NCBI GenBank assembly: GCA_009929315.1
Contig: SAAS01000002.1
Span: 1 to 64,000, forward strand
Direction: 5' to 3'
Source of the DNA: Clostridia bacterium
GTDB taxonomy: Bacteria > Bacillota > Clostridia > Oscillospirales > Oscillospiraceae
DNA: 64,000 nucleotides
Shown here: positions 14,453-21,974 of the stretch, one piece after another
How the letters are laid out: each line of letters opens with the position of its first letter
How positions within the stretch are numbered: the stretch's first letter is position 1
Position numbers and translations under genes: made by a program
The notes under the pieces: generated by a model
The model's database searches: none
The model's input: the letters and a program-made list of their open reading frames with translations, nothing else
What the model was told of the DNA's origin: nothing

Positions 14453-15180
14453 TGAAAATATACGACGAACTGATATCGGGGACTATGGAGCTGCTTGCTC
14501 CTTTAAAGCCGCGGATTTATACGTTTGACAGGAACAAAGCTGCTGTATCGGAGAATAAAAACGAGCTTATTCTCGCGCGAGAAGCTGCCTTTGAACTTGG
14601 TGAGGGCTCTCTTCCGAGCGTTGCCTTCACGGCGATAACCGATAGTTTGGAGCTTGTGCCGTCTGACCGTATTTTGCTTATCGGAAAGGATCTTCAGGAG
14701 CTTAGCGCTTCCTCTCCCTTCGCGCGGATCACGCTTTTACGCACGGACAACATCGAAGAAAACGGCGAGCAGGGCGCCTATGCGATTATTAAGAACATTG
14801 AGCTTAAAAAGTACAGTCTTTTCCCCTCCGGCTACATGATGAGAGCCTCCGCTCTTTCAAACCGCGAACAGGTACGCGTTTCTAAAAGCGCCGTTAAGAA
14901 GGGTCTGTCCTTTGAGAGCATCGGCAATGCTTTCATTAACAAATATAAAGAAAACGGTCATGTCCAAGCCGTGACAGTAATTTTTATCACTCTTCCCAAC
15001 GCGCCCTACGACAAGCTTGATAGCTTGGCGGATTTGAGCGTCTCAATTACAAGAGCCCTTAACCACATCATAGCGGATATTAAAATGGACTGCCGTGCCT
15101 GCGACTGGAAGCCCGTGTGCGATGAGGTGGACGGGATGAAGGAAATGCACGAGAACATATCCAAGAACCTGAAAATGTAA
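14452..15180 (+). CDS. Stand-alone acetyl-CoA synthase (AcsB/CdhC) middle-domain homologue
   Basis: 242 residues. The segment ILLIGKDLQEL followed by VRVSKSAVKKGLSFESIG and AVTVIFIT matches, in order and spacing, the middle domain of acetyl-CoA synthase / CODH beta subunits, where the sequence runs IGPDI...LRVSKDAVAKGF...VQVTIFT. The A-cluster domain is absent, since full AcsB is about 730 residues. The C-terminus has DCRACDWKPVCDEVDG, three cysteines that could bind a metal or Fe-S centre. It overlaps the previous stop by 1 bp. I infer homology from recalled family motifs; its reaction is unknown. A protein-protein or cobamide/CoA-binding accessory role is possible. Confidence 0.72.
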   Translation: MKIYDELISGTMELLAPLKPRIYTFDRNKAAVSENKNELILAREAAFELGEGSLPSVAFTAITDSLELVPSDRILLIGKDLQELSASSPFARITLLRTDNIEENGEQGAYAIIKNIELKKYSLFPSGYMMRASALSNREQVRVSKSAVKKGLSFESIGNAFINKYKENGHVQAVTVIFITLPNAPYDKLDSLADLSVSITRALNHIIADIKMDCRACDWKPVCDEVDGMKEMHENISKNLKM

Positions 15181-15230
15181 TATGCCCATTAAAAAGTAAA
15201 TTGAAATTTAATTTAGAACGGAGAGTAATT

Positions 15231-16568
15231 ATGGAAGACTGGAGAGAACACTACAAAGCACATCTGACTACCAATGCCGAAGCCGCGAAAGCCATCAAAC
15301 CCGGTGATGTTGTCTGGATGGGACAGGGTCCTGAAATTCCGTTTACCATGCTTGACGAAATCCATGCGAATATGGAAAACTATCATGACATTATTTTTCT
15401 GTACAATGTTGCCACCTCGCCTTTTAACATGCTTTTTGACCATGAGACCAAAAAACATTTTCGGCTGATCAGCTTCTTCAATCTCCCTCTTGAGCGCATA
15501 TCCGGTGAAATGGGTATTCAGGAATGGCACAGCTGCGGCTATGACCATCTCGACGACGGTATTTTTGCGTATAATTGCAACACCGTGGCAATTCACGTTT
15601 GTCCGCCCGATGAAAACGGCTGGTGCAATGTCGGTCATTACGGCGTTTCAACCACCTCGCTGGTTGTTAATGACCCGAGAATTACCAAGAAAATTGCTTA
15701 TATTGACGCAACGGGTCAATATCCCATTCCCGGTGAATATAAGGACGTGGCAGTACACGTAAACGACCTTGATTTCATTGTAGAATACGACACCGAGCCC
15801 ATAGAAATTCCGCCGTCGCCTCCCACACAGGTCGACAAGGACATCGCCGCACAGCTCATTCCCCTTATCAGAAAGGGCGACAAGCTTCAGGTCGGTTACG
15901 GCGGTCTCGGCGATGAAATTCTCACACATCTGCACGAGGTTGGACCGCTCGAGGTTTATACCGAGGTCTGCTGCGACGCCATGATGGACTTGGTTGAGGA
16001 GGGAGTGCTCACAAGCGTGCTTGCCTGCTCCCCCGCCTGCTGCACTGAGCGATTCTACAAGTTCCTGTCCACCGACACCAGAATTAAGCTCCTTCCGAGA
16101 AATAAAATGATTGAGCTTTTCGAAGTCGCAAAGCAGGAGAACATTTTTGCCATAAACTGCACCATGATGGTTGACCTTTTGGGTCAGGCCTGCTCCGAGG
16201 CTCAGGGTCTGATGCCTTACAGCGGAGCGGGCGGCTCAGTTGCATATATTTACGGCGCGATGCGCTCCCCCGGGGGACGCAGCTTCCTTTGCCTGCGCTC
16301 TACCTATAAGGACGAGGACAGAGTTCGTCACAGCTCAATTGTTCCTTGGCTTCCCGAAGGCTCAATAGTGACTACCCCAAAGAACTTCCAGATGTATTTG
16401 GTTAGCGAGTACGGCGTTGCGGACGTCTACCTCAAGACCATGAAGGACCGCATAAGAGCAATAATCAAAATTGCCCATCCCGATTACCGTCAGGAACTGA
16501 AGGATCAAATATTGACAACTCCTCTGATGTTCGAGGATGATTTTGACGGTTACGAGCTGTTTAAATAG
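15231..16568 (+). CDS. Acetyl-CoA hydrolase/transferase family CoA-transferase
   Basis: About 445 residues, the size of 4-hydroxybutyrate or butyryl-CoA:acetate CoA-transferases. The first half has IKPGDVVWMGQGPEIP; the middle has GDKLQVGYGGLGDEIL then YTEVCCDAMMDLVEEG, whose Glu lies where the family places its catalytic glutamate. The later GGQxDF-type loop reads GAGGSVAYIYGA, a departure from the common form. The ATG at 15231 has CGGAGAG upstream. It ends the operon before a terminator. It would load or unload CoA on the pathway acid, for example acid plus acetyl-CoA to acyl-CoA plus acetate. Confidence 0.88.
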   Translation: MEDWREHYKAHLTTNAEAAKAIKPGDVVWMGQGPEIPFTMLDEIHANMENYHDIIFLYNVATSPFNMLFDHETKKHFRLISFFNLPLERISGEMGIQEWHSCGYDHLDDGIFAYNCNTVAIHVCPPDENGWCNVGHYGVSTTSLVVNDPRITKKIAYIDATGQYPIPGEYKDVAVHVNDLDFIVEYDTEPIEIPPSPPTQVDKDIAAQLIPLIRKGDKLQVGYGGLGDEILTHLHEVGPLEVYTEVCCDAMMDLVEEGVLTSVLACSPACCTERFYKFLSTDTRIKLLPRNKMIELFEVAKQENIFAINCTMMVDLLGQACSEAQGLMPYSGAGGSVAYIYGAMRSPGGRSFLCLRSTYKDEDRVRHSSIVPWLPEGSIVTTPKNFQMYLVSEYGVADVYLKTMKDRIRAIIKIAHPDYRQELKDQILTTPLMFEDDFDGYELFK

Positions 16569-16594
16569 TTTGAATTTAAGGCAATCAAAATGAA

Positions 16595-16634
16595 TAAAAA
16601 CACCGTCCGTCTTTAAATCACGGGCGGTGTTTTT
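16595..16634 (+). terminator. Intrinsic terminator of the acyl-CoA operon
   Basis: AAAAACACCGTCCGT / ACGGGCGGTGTTTTT forms a strong stem with a T-run. Confidence 0.9.
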
Positions 16635-16779
16635 AAATCTTCGTTCGCGCCGCTGTGCTTTTTATCGCGAATATTTTTTTACCAAAATCGGCGAAAAAGC
16701 GGTAAAATGAAAATGTTCTATGGAAAAACCAAGCGGCAGCGTGTATTATATATTTATCTCGAGTTCGGTGGGTACAAGG

Positions 16780-17568
16780 ATGAAGGAGAAATCTCACAAC
16801 TTAATAAGCGGCTTTACCTTAATTGAGCTCATCGTGGTTATCCTCATAATCGGAGTGCTTGCCGCAATTGCTGTCCCCATGTATATCGGCTATGTCGACA
16901 AGGCTCGCGCCTCAAATGACAATAGTTCCTTAGCGTCTCTAAACGGCGCCACAAGCGTTTATTACGCCGGTGACCCCTCCCCCAATCTGTTTAAGACACC
17001 AGGAACCTCAAATGACACCTTGATGCAGACTTTGGTTGACGCGCGGCTTCTACCTGAGATTCTTGAACCGGTGCAAGAGAGCAATTCTTTTGTCTGGGAC
17101 TTTGGCGGTGAGCTGTGGCTTCTAAGCACTTTAAGTGAGCTGTCCGCTTCCGAAATCACCTTGGGCACCGGAGGACACAGCGGCTACATTAAGGGCAGCT
17201 ACTCGGGCACGCAAACCGATGTCGTTATTCCCAAAACCCTTGACGGCGTTACAATTACCAACATCTATCAGGATGTATTCAGCGGCAAGGGTCTGACTTC
17301 CGTGTCCTTTCCTTCGGACAGCAGTATAGTAAGAATCCATGCGCGTGCCTTTATGAATAACAACCTTACCGATATAGTTCTCCCCCCAAATCTTCAGACA
17401 ATAGATTACGGCGCTTTTCAAAACAACAACATTACTAAAGTTACAATAGGCGCGAACGTAACTATTGGGGGAAATGTTTTCCAAAATAACAGTTCGTTCT
17501 TGGAGGCTTACAGCGCGCAGGGCGCCGGAACCTACATATACACCGCAGGCAAATGGGTTAAGCAATAA
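16780..17568 (+). CDS. Type IV prepilin-like protein fused to a leucine-rich-repeat domain
   Basis: About 262 residues. The class III signal is clear: after MKEKSHNLISG comes FTLIELIVVILIIGVLAAIA, with Glu at +5 after the expected prepilin peptidase cut between Gly11 and Phe12. A pseudopilin-like linker follows (to about 125). The C-terminal half has BspA/LRR_5-type repeats: VTITNIYQDVFSGKGLTSVSF, ARAFMNNNLTDIVLP and IDYGAFQNNNITKVTI. I chose the ATG at 16780 over 16720 because it gives a normal short leader. No other pilus genes are in the window, so assembly would rely on genes elsewhere. The LRR half would be surface-exposed, possibly adhesive. Confidence 0.85.
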   Translation: MKEKSHNLISGFTLIELIVVILIIGVLAAIAVPMYIGYVDKARASNDNSSLASLNGATSVYYAGDPSPNLFKTPGTSNDTLMQTLVDARLLPEILEPVQESNSFVWDFGGELWLLSTLSELSASEITLGTGGHSGYIKGSYSGTQTDVVIPKTLDGVTITNIYQDVFSGKGLTSVSFPSDSSIVRIHARAFMNNNLTDIVLPPNLQTIDYGAFQNNNITKVTIGANVTIGGNVFQNNSSFLEAYSAQGAGTYIYTAGKWVKQ

Positions 17569-17655
17569 GTTTTAAGCTGCCTCTTTTGTTATTACGGGCT
17601 TATTCCCGCGAATGGTCTGCCAAATTATTCCTAAGTGTTCCACGGAGGAGCTTAC

Positions 17656-18297
17656 ATGAAGGTCATTGACTTAACGCATACAATTTCCGAGGACATGCCG
17701 GTTTACCCCGGCACAGAAACTCCGAAGCTGACAGTTCCCTGCACGGTTGAAAAAAACGGCTTTCGTGAAACATTGCTGCAAATGTTTTCGCACACAGGCA
17801 CTCATATGGATGCTCCCGCGCACCTCATAGAGAACGGAAAAACTCTTGAGCGCTTTGAGGCTTCACAATTTGTCGGCAGCGCGCTTGTAATCGACTGTAC
17901 GGGACTGAGCGAGGGCGAGCGTATTGACATCAGTCTCGTAAGGGCTTACGGAGAGCTTGCGGAAAAGGCGGATTTTCTTCTCTTTCGCACGGATTGGGAC
18001 GGCAAATGGGGTACAGCCGCCTACTTCGAAGCTTTTCCCTGCATAACGGAGGAAGTCGCTGATTTCATTGTTTCAAGCGGCAAAAAGGGCGTGGGGCTTG
18101 ACATGATAAGCCTCGACCCTGTCGGCGCAGACCTTCCGAACCACAGAAAAATTCTGAGTCAAAACACAATTGTGATAATCGAAAATCTCTGCAATCTCGG
18201 GCGCGTCGGCAGCGGACTGTTTACCCTCGTCGCAGCTCCCTTGAAGTTTGAAAACGCCGACGGCGCTCCGATCAGGGCTATTGCGATTATTGATTAA
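17656..18297 (+). CDS. Cyclase-family hydrolase (kynurenine formamidase-like)
   Basis: 213 residues of the PF04199 type cyclase/arylformamidase family. The metal-binding signature HTGTHMDAPAHL is near residue 45-56, after the typical LTHTISEDMPVYPG beginning; GLDMISLDP occurs later. Members are Mn or Zn hydrolases opening amides or lactams, such as N-formylkynurenine or isatin. The ATG at 17656 has GGAGGAG 6 bp before it. It is a single-gene unit ended by a terminator. The physiological substrate is not evident; no kynurenine genes are nearby, though a trpB lies at 33-34 kb. Confidence 0.87.
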   Translation: MKVIDLTHTISEDMPVYPGTETPKLTVPCTVEKNGFRETLLQMFSHTGTHMDAPAHLIENGKTLERFEASQFVGSALVIDCTGLSEGERIDISLVRAYGELAEKADFLLFRTDWDGKWGTAAYFEAFPCITEEVADFIVSSGKKGVGLDMISLDPVGADLPNHRKILSQNTIVIIENLCNLGRVGSGLFTLVAAPLKFENADGAPIRAIAIID

Positions 18298-18323
18298 TAT
18301 ATACCGCCGATATTGTTAATATA

Positions 18324-18358
18324 TGGGAGCGCGCTTATAGTGCGCTCCCATTTTTTTC
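18324..18358 (+). terminator. Intrinsic terminator
   Basis: TGGGAGCGC / GCGCTCCCA with a following T-run ends the cyclase gene. Confidence 0.88.
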
Positions 18359-18378
18359 TTTCTAAGCGCACAATCTGT

Positions 18379-18407
18379 TTGATTAAGCTATGCTCTTGTG
18401 CTATACT
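18379..18407 (+). promoter_or_regulatory. Sigma-A-type promoter of ddl-murF
   Basis: TTGATT (18379-18384), a 17-bp spacer and TATACT (18402-18407) lie about 50 bp before ddl. Confidence 0.75.
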
Positions 18408-18456
18408 GAAGGCTGAATTATTAGGTTGCTTCGTGCAACAAATCTGGAGGCACATT

Positions 18457-19491
18457 ATGAATATTGTAGTATTGTGCGGCGGTATCAGCACAGAACGTGA
18501 CGTTTCTATTACAAGCGGAACTATGGTAGCCAAGGCGCTCCGTGAGCGTGGACACAGGGTTTTTCTTCTGGATTCCTTTTTCGGGTGCACAGAACCCTAT
18601 TCAAGACCAGCGGAGCTTTTCCTGCGTGAGGCTTCGAGCGAAACTATTCCCGTCGGCGAAAGCGAACCCGATCTCGATAAAATCAGAGCTTTAAGGCAGC
18701 AGGACAATAACAGCGTACTAGGCGACAACGTACTTGAGATTTGCAGAGCCGCGGATATTACCTTTTTCGCCCTCCACGGCGAAGAGGGTGAGAACGGGCA
18801 GCTTCAGGCCGTCTTTGATGTCGCGGGAATTAAATACACGGGCTGCGGCTATCTGGGCAGCGCGCTTGCCATGAATAAAACTCTTTCAAAAAAGCTCTTT
18901 GAGTGCTCGGGCATTCTGACCCCCGCGGGCATAACGGTCTACGCCGGAAACGCGCCATACGCGGACGTGGGCTTCCCCTGTGTTGTTAAGCCCTGCTCGG
19001 GCGGCTCTAGCGTCGGAACCTCCATTGTTTCAAACCGAGAGGAATACGACGCCGCGCTTGAGCTTGCCTTCAAATATGAGAGGGCGGTTATCGTTGAGCG
19101 CTACATCAAGGGACGCGAGCTGACCGTCGGCGTTATCGACGGGGTCGCCATGCCCGTTGTGGAAATCATCCCCAAAGAGGGCTTCTACGACTATAAAAAC
19201 AAGTATCAGGCAGGACTTACAACCGAAATTTGCCCCGCACCCATTGAGGACGAGGTGACGAGTCGCATTCAGCGTTTAAGCGAGAAGGTCAACGAGGTTC
19301 TGATGATTGAAGCCTATTGCCGTGTTGACTTCCTTATGGACGATAGCGGAGAGCTTTTCTGCCTTGAGGCGAACACTCTGCCGGGAATGACCCCGACTAG
19401 CCTCATTCCACAAATGGCGACAGCTCAGGGAAAGAGCTTCGGCGAGCTTTGCGAGGAGATAATCGAAGTATCACTCAAAAAATACCTTTAA
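18457..19491 (+). CDS. ddl: D-alanine--D-alanine ligase
   Basis: 344 residues, ATP-grasp fold. It joins two D-alanines for the peptidoglycan pentapeptide. Visible motifs are the N-terminal VVLCGGISTERDVS, HGEEGENGQLQ, the ATP loop KPCSGGSSVGTS and the metal-binding end EANTLPGMTPTSLIP. I chose the ATG at 18457, with TGGAGG upstream, over an upstream in-frame codon lying across the promoter. murF starts 16 bp after its stop, so substrate and consumer of D-Ala-D-Ala are co-expressed. The Tyr/Phe that sets D-Ala versus D-lactate specificity was not resolved by eye. Confidence 0.97.
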   Translation: MNIVVLCGGISTERDVSITSGTMVAKALRERGHRVFLLDSFFGCTEPYSRPAELFLREASSETIPVGESEPDLDKIRALRQQDNNSVLGDNVLEICRAADITFFALHGEEGENGQLQAVFDVAGIKYTGCGYLGSALAMNKTLSKKLFECSGILTPAGITVYAGNAPYADVGFPCVVKPCSGGSSVGTSIVSNREEYDAALELAFKYERAVIVERYIKGRELTVGVIDGVAMPVVEIIPKEGFYDYKNKYQAGLTTEICPAPIEDEVTSRIQRLSEKVNEVLMIEAYCRVDFLMDDSGELFCLEANTLPGMTPTSLIPQMATAQGKSFGELCEEIIEVSLKKYL

Positions 19492-19507
19492 AGGGCAGGT
19501 TAATTTC

Positions 19508-20869
19508 ATGAAGAATCTGACCGTTAAAAATATTGTCAGCGCTGTAAACGGAGATTGGCGCGGAGACGAAGCTCTGCTCGACAGAGAAATATCGTTTGTC
19601 ACAACCGACAGCCGCGAGGTTTTAGCCGACTGCCTTTTTGCCGCTATAAAGGGCGAAAAAAGCGACGGGCACGACTATATCGGTGCAAGCCTCGAAAAAG
19701 GCGCTCTCTGCGCTATTGCCGAACGCCTTCCCGAAGGCTCTGCACTCCCCGTAATCCTCGTTAAAAACACGGTTGAAGCCCTTGGAGAGCTTGCCGCCTT
19801 TTATCGCCGCGGATTTAATATTCCCTTTTTGGGAATAACTGGCAGCGTCGGCAAGACCACCTCAAAGGAAATGGTATCCGCCGTATTATCACAGCGCTTC
19901 AAGGTGCATAAAACGCCGAAAAACTTAAATAACGAGTTGGGCGTTCCGCTCACGCTTTTCGCTCTTGAGGAAAGCCACGAATTTGCGGTCATCGAAATGG
20001 GCATTTCGCACTTTGGCGAGATGAAAAGACTTGCCGAGATTGTCCGCCCCGACATGGCGCTTTATACCGCTATCGGCAGCGCTCATCTTGAATTTCTGGG
20101 AGATTTTGACGGTGTTCTGAGGGCAAAAACGGAGCTTATCGAATACCTGCCCGAAGACGGAACTGTCTTTGTAAACGGCGATGACGACACTCTTAAAAAA
20201 ATTGACTGCAAACAGAAAATCTGCCGTTTCGGCGTTTCTTCGGACTGCGATGTCAGGGCGGAGAATGTTCGTCTTCTCGGAACGCAGGGCATGGAGCTCG
20301 ATATAATCTCTGGCAGCCGCCGCATTCCCGCAAAAATAAACGCCTTTGGCGTTCACATGGTGACTTCGGCACTCGGTGCCGCCGCAGTCGGCATACACAG
20401 GGGGCTGACGGACGAGGAAATTTCGGCCGGCATTGCCTCTTACATTCCCGTGGGCAGCCGTTCGGGTATCATCAAGACCGAAAAAATCACAATCATCGAC
20501 GACTGTTACAACGCCAATCCGAACTCGGTTGCCTCGGCAATTGATTCTCTGTCCTTGCTTCCTAATCGGCGCGTCTGCATACTCGGCGACATGGGCGAGC
20601 TGGGCGAAACAGCCGCGGCACTCCACTATAAAACGGGAGAGCATGCCGCCGAAAAGGGCATTGACCTTCTTATCGCCTGCGGAGAGCTTTCCGCGAGCAC
20701 TGCTGAGGGCGCAAAAAAATCGGGCTGCAAAAACGTCCTTCACTTCAAGGATAAATCGGAGCTTATCTCCGAGCTTCCGAGCCTGATTGAGAGCGGCGAC
20801 GCTGTTTTGGTCAAGGCTTCTCACAGCAGGAAGTTTGAAGACATAGTCGAGGCGCTCAAAAAGCTGTAA
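19508..20869 (+). CDS. murF: UDP-N-acetylmuramoyl-tripeptide--D-alanyl-D-alanine ligase
   Basis: 453 residues, the normal MurF length. It adds D-Ala-D-Ala to the UDP-MurNAc tripeptide in the cytoplasm. The N-terminal domain has TTDSRE; the central ATPase has ITGSVGKTTSKEM (near 115-127); NNELGVPLTL and the C-terminal DDCYNANPNS are diagnostic of Mur ligases of the MurF type. It follows ddl in one transcript and ends before a strong bidirectional terminator. Confidence 0.97.
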   Translation: MKNLTVKNIVSAVNGDWRGDEALLDREISFVTTDSREVLADCLFAAIKGEKSDGHDYIGASLEKGALCAIAERLPEGSALPVILVKNTVEALGELAAFYRRGFNIPFLGITGSVGKTTSKEMVSAVLSQRFKVHKTPKNLNNELGVPLTLFALEESHEFAVIEMGISHFGEMKRLAEIVRPDMALYTAIGSAHLEFLGDFDGVLRAKTELIEYLPEDGTVFVNGDDDTLKKIDCKQKICRFGVSSDCDVRAENVRLLGTQGMELDIISGSRRIPAKINAFGVHMVTSALGAAAVGIHRGLTDEEISAGIASYIPVGSRSGIIKTEKITIIDDCYNANPNSVASAIDSLSLLPNRRVCILGDMGELGETAAALHYKTGEHAAEKGIDLLIACGELSASTAEGAKKSGCKNVLHFKDKSELISELPSLIESGDAVLVKASHSRKFEDIVEALKKL

Positions 20870-20880
20870 TCTGATAGCAA

Positions 20881-20928
20881 AGCAGGGCGGATACACCACA
20901 ATCGTGGAGTATCCGCCCTGCTGTTTTT
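20881..20928. terminator. Bidirectional terminator between murF and the CPBP gene
   Basis: AGCAGGGCGGATAC / GTATCCGCCCTGCT with T-rich sequence on the plus side serves the convergent ends. Confidence 0.88.
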
Positions 20929-20946
20929 ATCCGGTTTTTAAGTTTT

Positions 20947-21948
20947 TTACGCTAAAGCGGAATAGGTCATAAGTCCGAGCGAGAGCAGCATGAACAGCGC
21001 CATGCCCCAGCTTACAAAAACCGTTTTGAAACGCCCCTTCTTCGGAAGCTCGTTCGGTGCGGTAAAGAGCACCGCGCTTTTGCGTTTCGTAATCAGCAGT
21101 ACGATTCCCCATACAAAAAGTGTCATAATCGCAAGCATGCAAAGCCCGAAAACCGCGTATTGCGCCAAATTGCCCTGTAAGGCGTTGATAAGCTCATTAG
21201 GATCTTCCCCACTGAAATTCTGCAAAGCCTCAAGGTCTATGCTTCCCATAAGCACCGAGAGCAGAACCGAAAAGCTGTTGATTATCGCGTGCAGAATTAT
21301 GGTATAGCGAACTCTTCCGGTACGCAGATAGATGTAGGCGAAAAGTGCGCCCAGCCCGAAGGCGTAAAAGAACTGGAACAGATTACCGTGGAAAAGACCG
21401 AAGCAAAGACCTGAAACCAGTATTGCCGTGCCCTCGCCGTAAGCACGGATTCTGTCAAGCAGCAGTTTGCGAAATACAAGCTCCTCAAAAACCGGAGCAA
21501 GGAGCCCGACAAAAACCAGCTCAAAATATATGTTTGAACCCGTGAGCAGCTGTTCCAGAGGGTTAATCAGCTCCTGTCCTCGCAGCTGTGCAATACCGCC
21601 ATTTAGCATGGTTCCTATAATGTTTCCGACATACATAATCGCATAGCTCATCGCAAGATATGCGAGAAACTTTTTAAAGCCTATGCTCTGCTGCGGCACT
21701 TTGAGCTTCGGCAGCGGTCTTATTATAATATAGCCTAAGGGAATTGCGATTAGATAAAGCGGAGCAAAGCTGAGCGCCCAGACAAACCACGGGGCGTGTG
21801 TAATGTTTGGAGCGAATGCATAAGCCACCGCTGCTCCGATTATCTGTAAAAGCGTAGTTATGCTCAGAATGGCAAAGAACGTCCAGCCAACCCTTTTAAA
21901 AGGGGGCTTCTCGCGCTCAATCGTATAGACAGCGTTTGTCTCGTCCAT
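20947..21948 (-). CDS. CPBP-family intramembrane glutamic endopeptidase
   Basis: 333 residues with about eight membrane segments. The CPBP (Abi/CAAX protease) motifs are EELVFR at 155-160, FGLFHGN, and HAIINSFSVLL. Members are intramembrane proteases used for prenyl-protein-like processing, bacteriocin self-immunity or stress signalling. No bacteriocin gene is adjacent, so the substrate is open. It lies just downstream of pckG on the same strand (26 bp after its stop) and may share its transcript. Confidence 0.9.
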   Translation of the reverse strand: MDETNAVYTIEREKPPFKRVGWTFFAILSITTLLQIIGAAVAYAFAPNITHAPWFVWALSFAPLYLIAIPLGYIIIRPLPKLKVPQQSIGFKKFLAYLAMSYAIMYVGNIIGTMLNGGIAQLRGQELINPLEQLLTGSNIYFELVFVGLLAPVFEELVFRKLLLDRIRAYGEGTAILVSGLCFGLFHGNLFQFFYAFGLGALFAYIYLRTGRVRYTIILHAIINSFSVLLSVLMGSIDLEALQNFSGEDPNELINALQGNLAQYAVFGLCMLAIMTLFVWGIVLLITKRKSAVLFTAPNELPKKGRFKTVFVSWGMALFMLLSLGLMTYSALA

Positions 21949-21974
21949 GTTTCCCCCAAACCATCATTAAGCCC

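Noticed and set aside
16720..16779. Longer start for the prepilin gene
   Set aside because: It would add 20 residues before a class III signal and has no ribosome site.
19925..20899. 324-codon open frame opposite murF
   Set aside because: Antisense shadow without motifs; murF is unambiguous.
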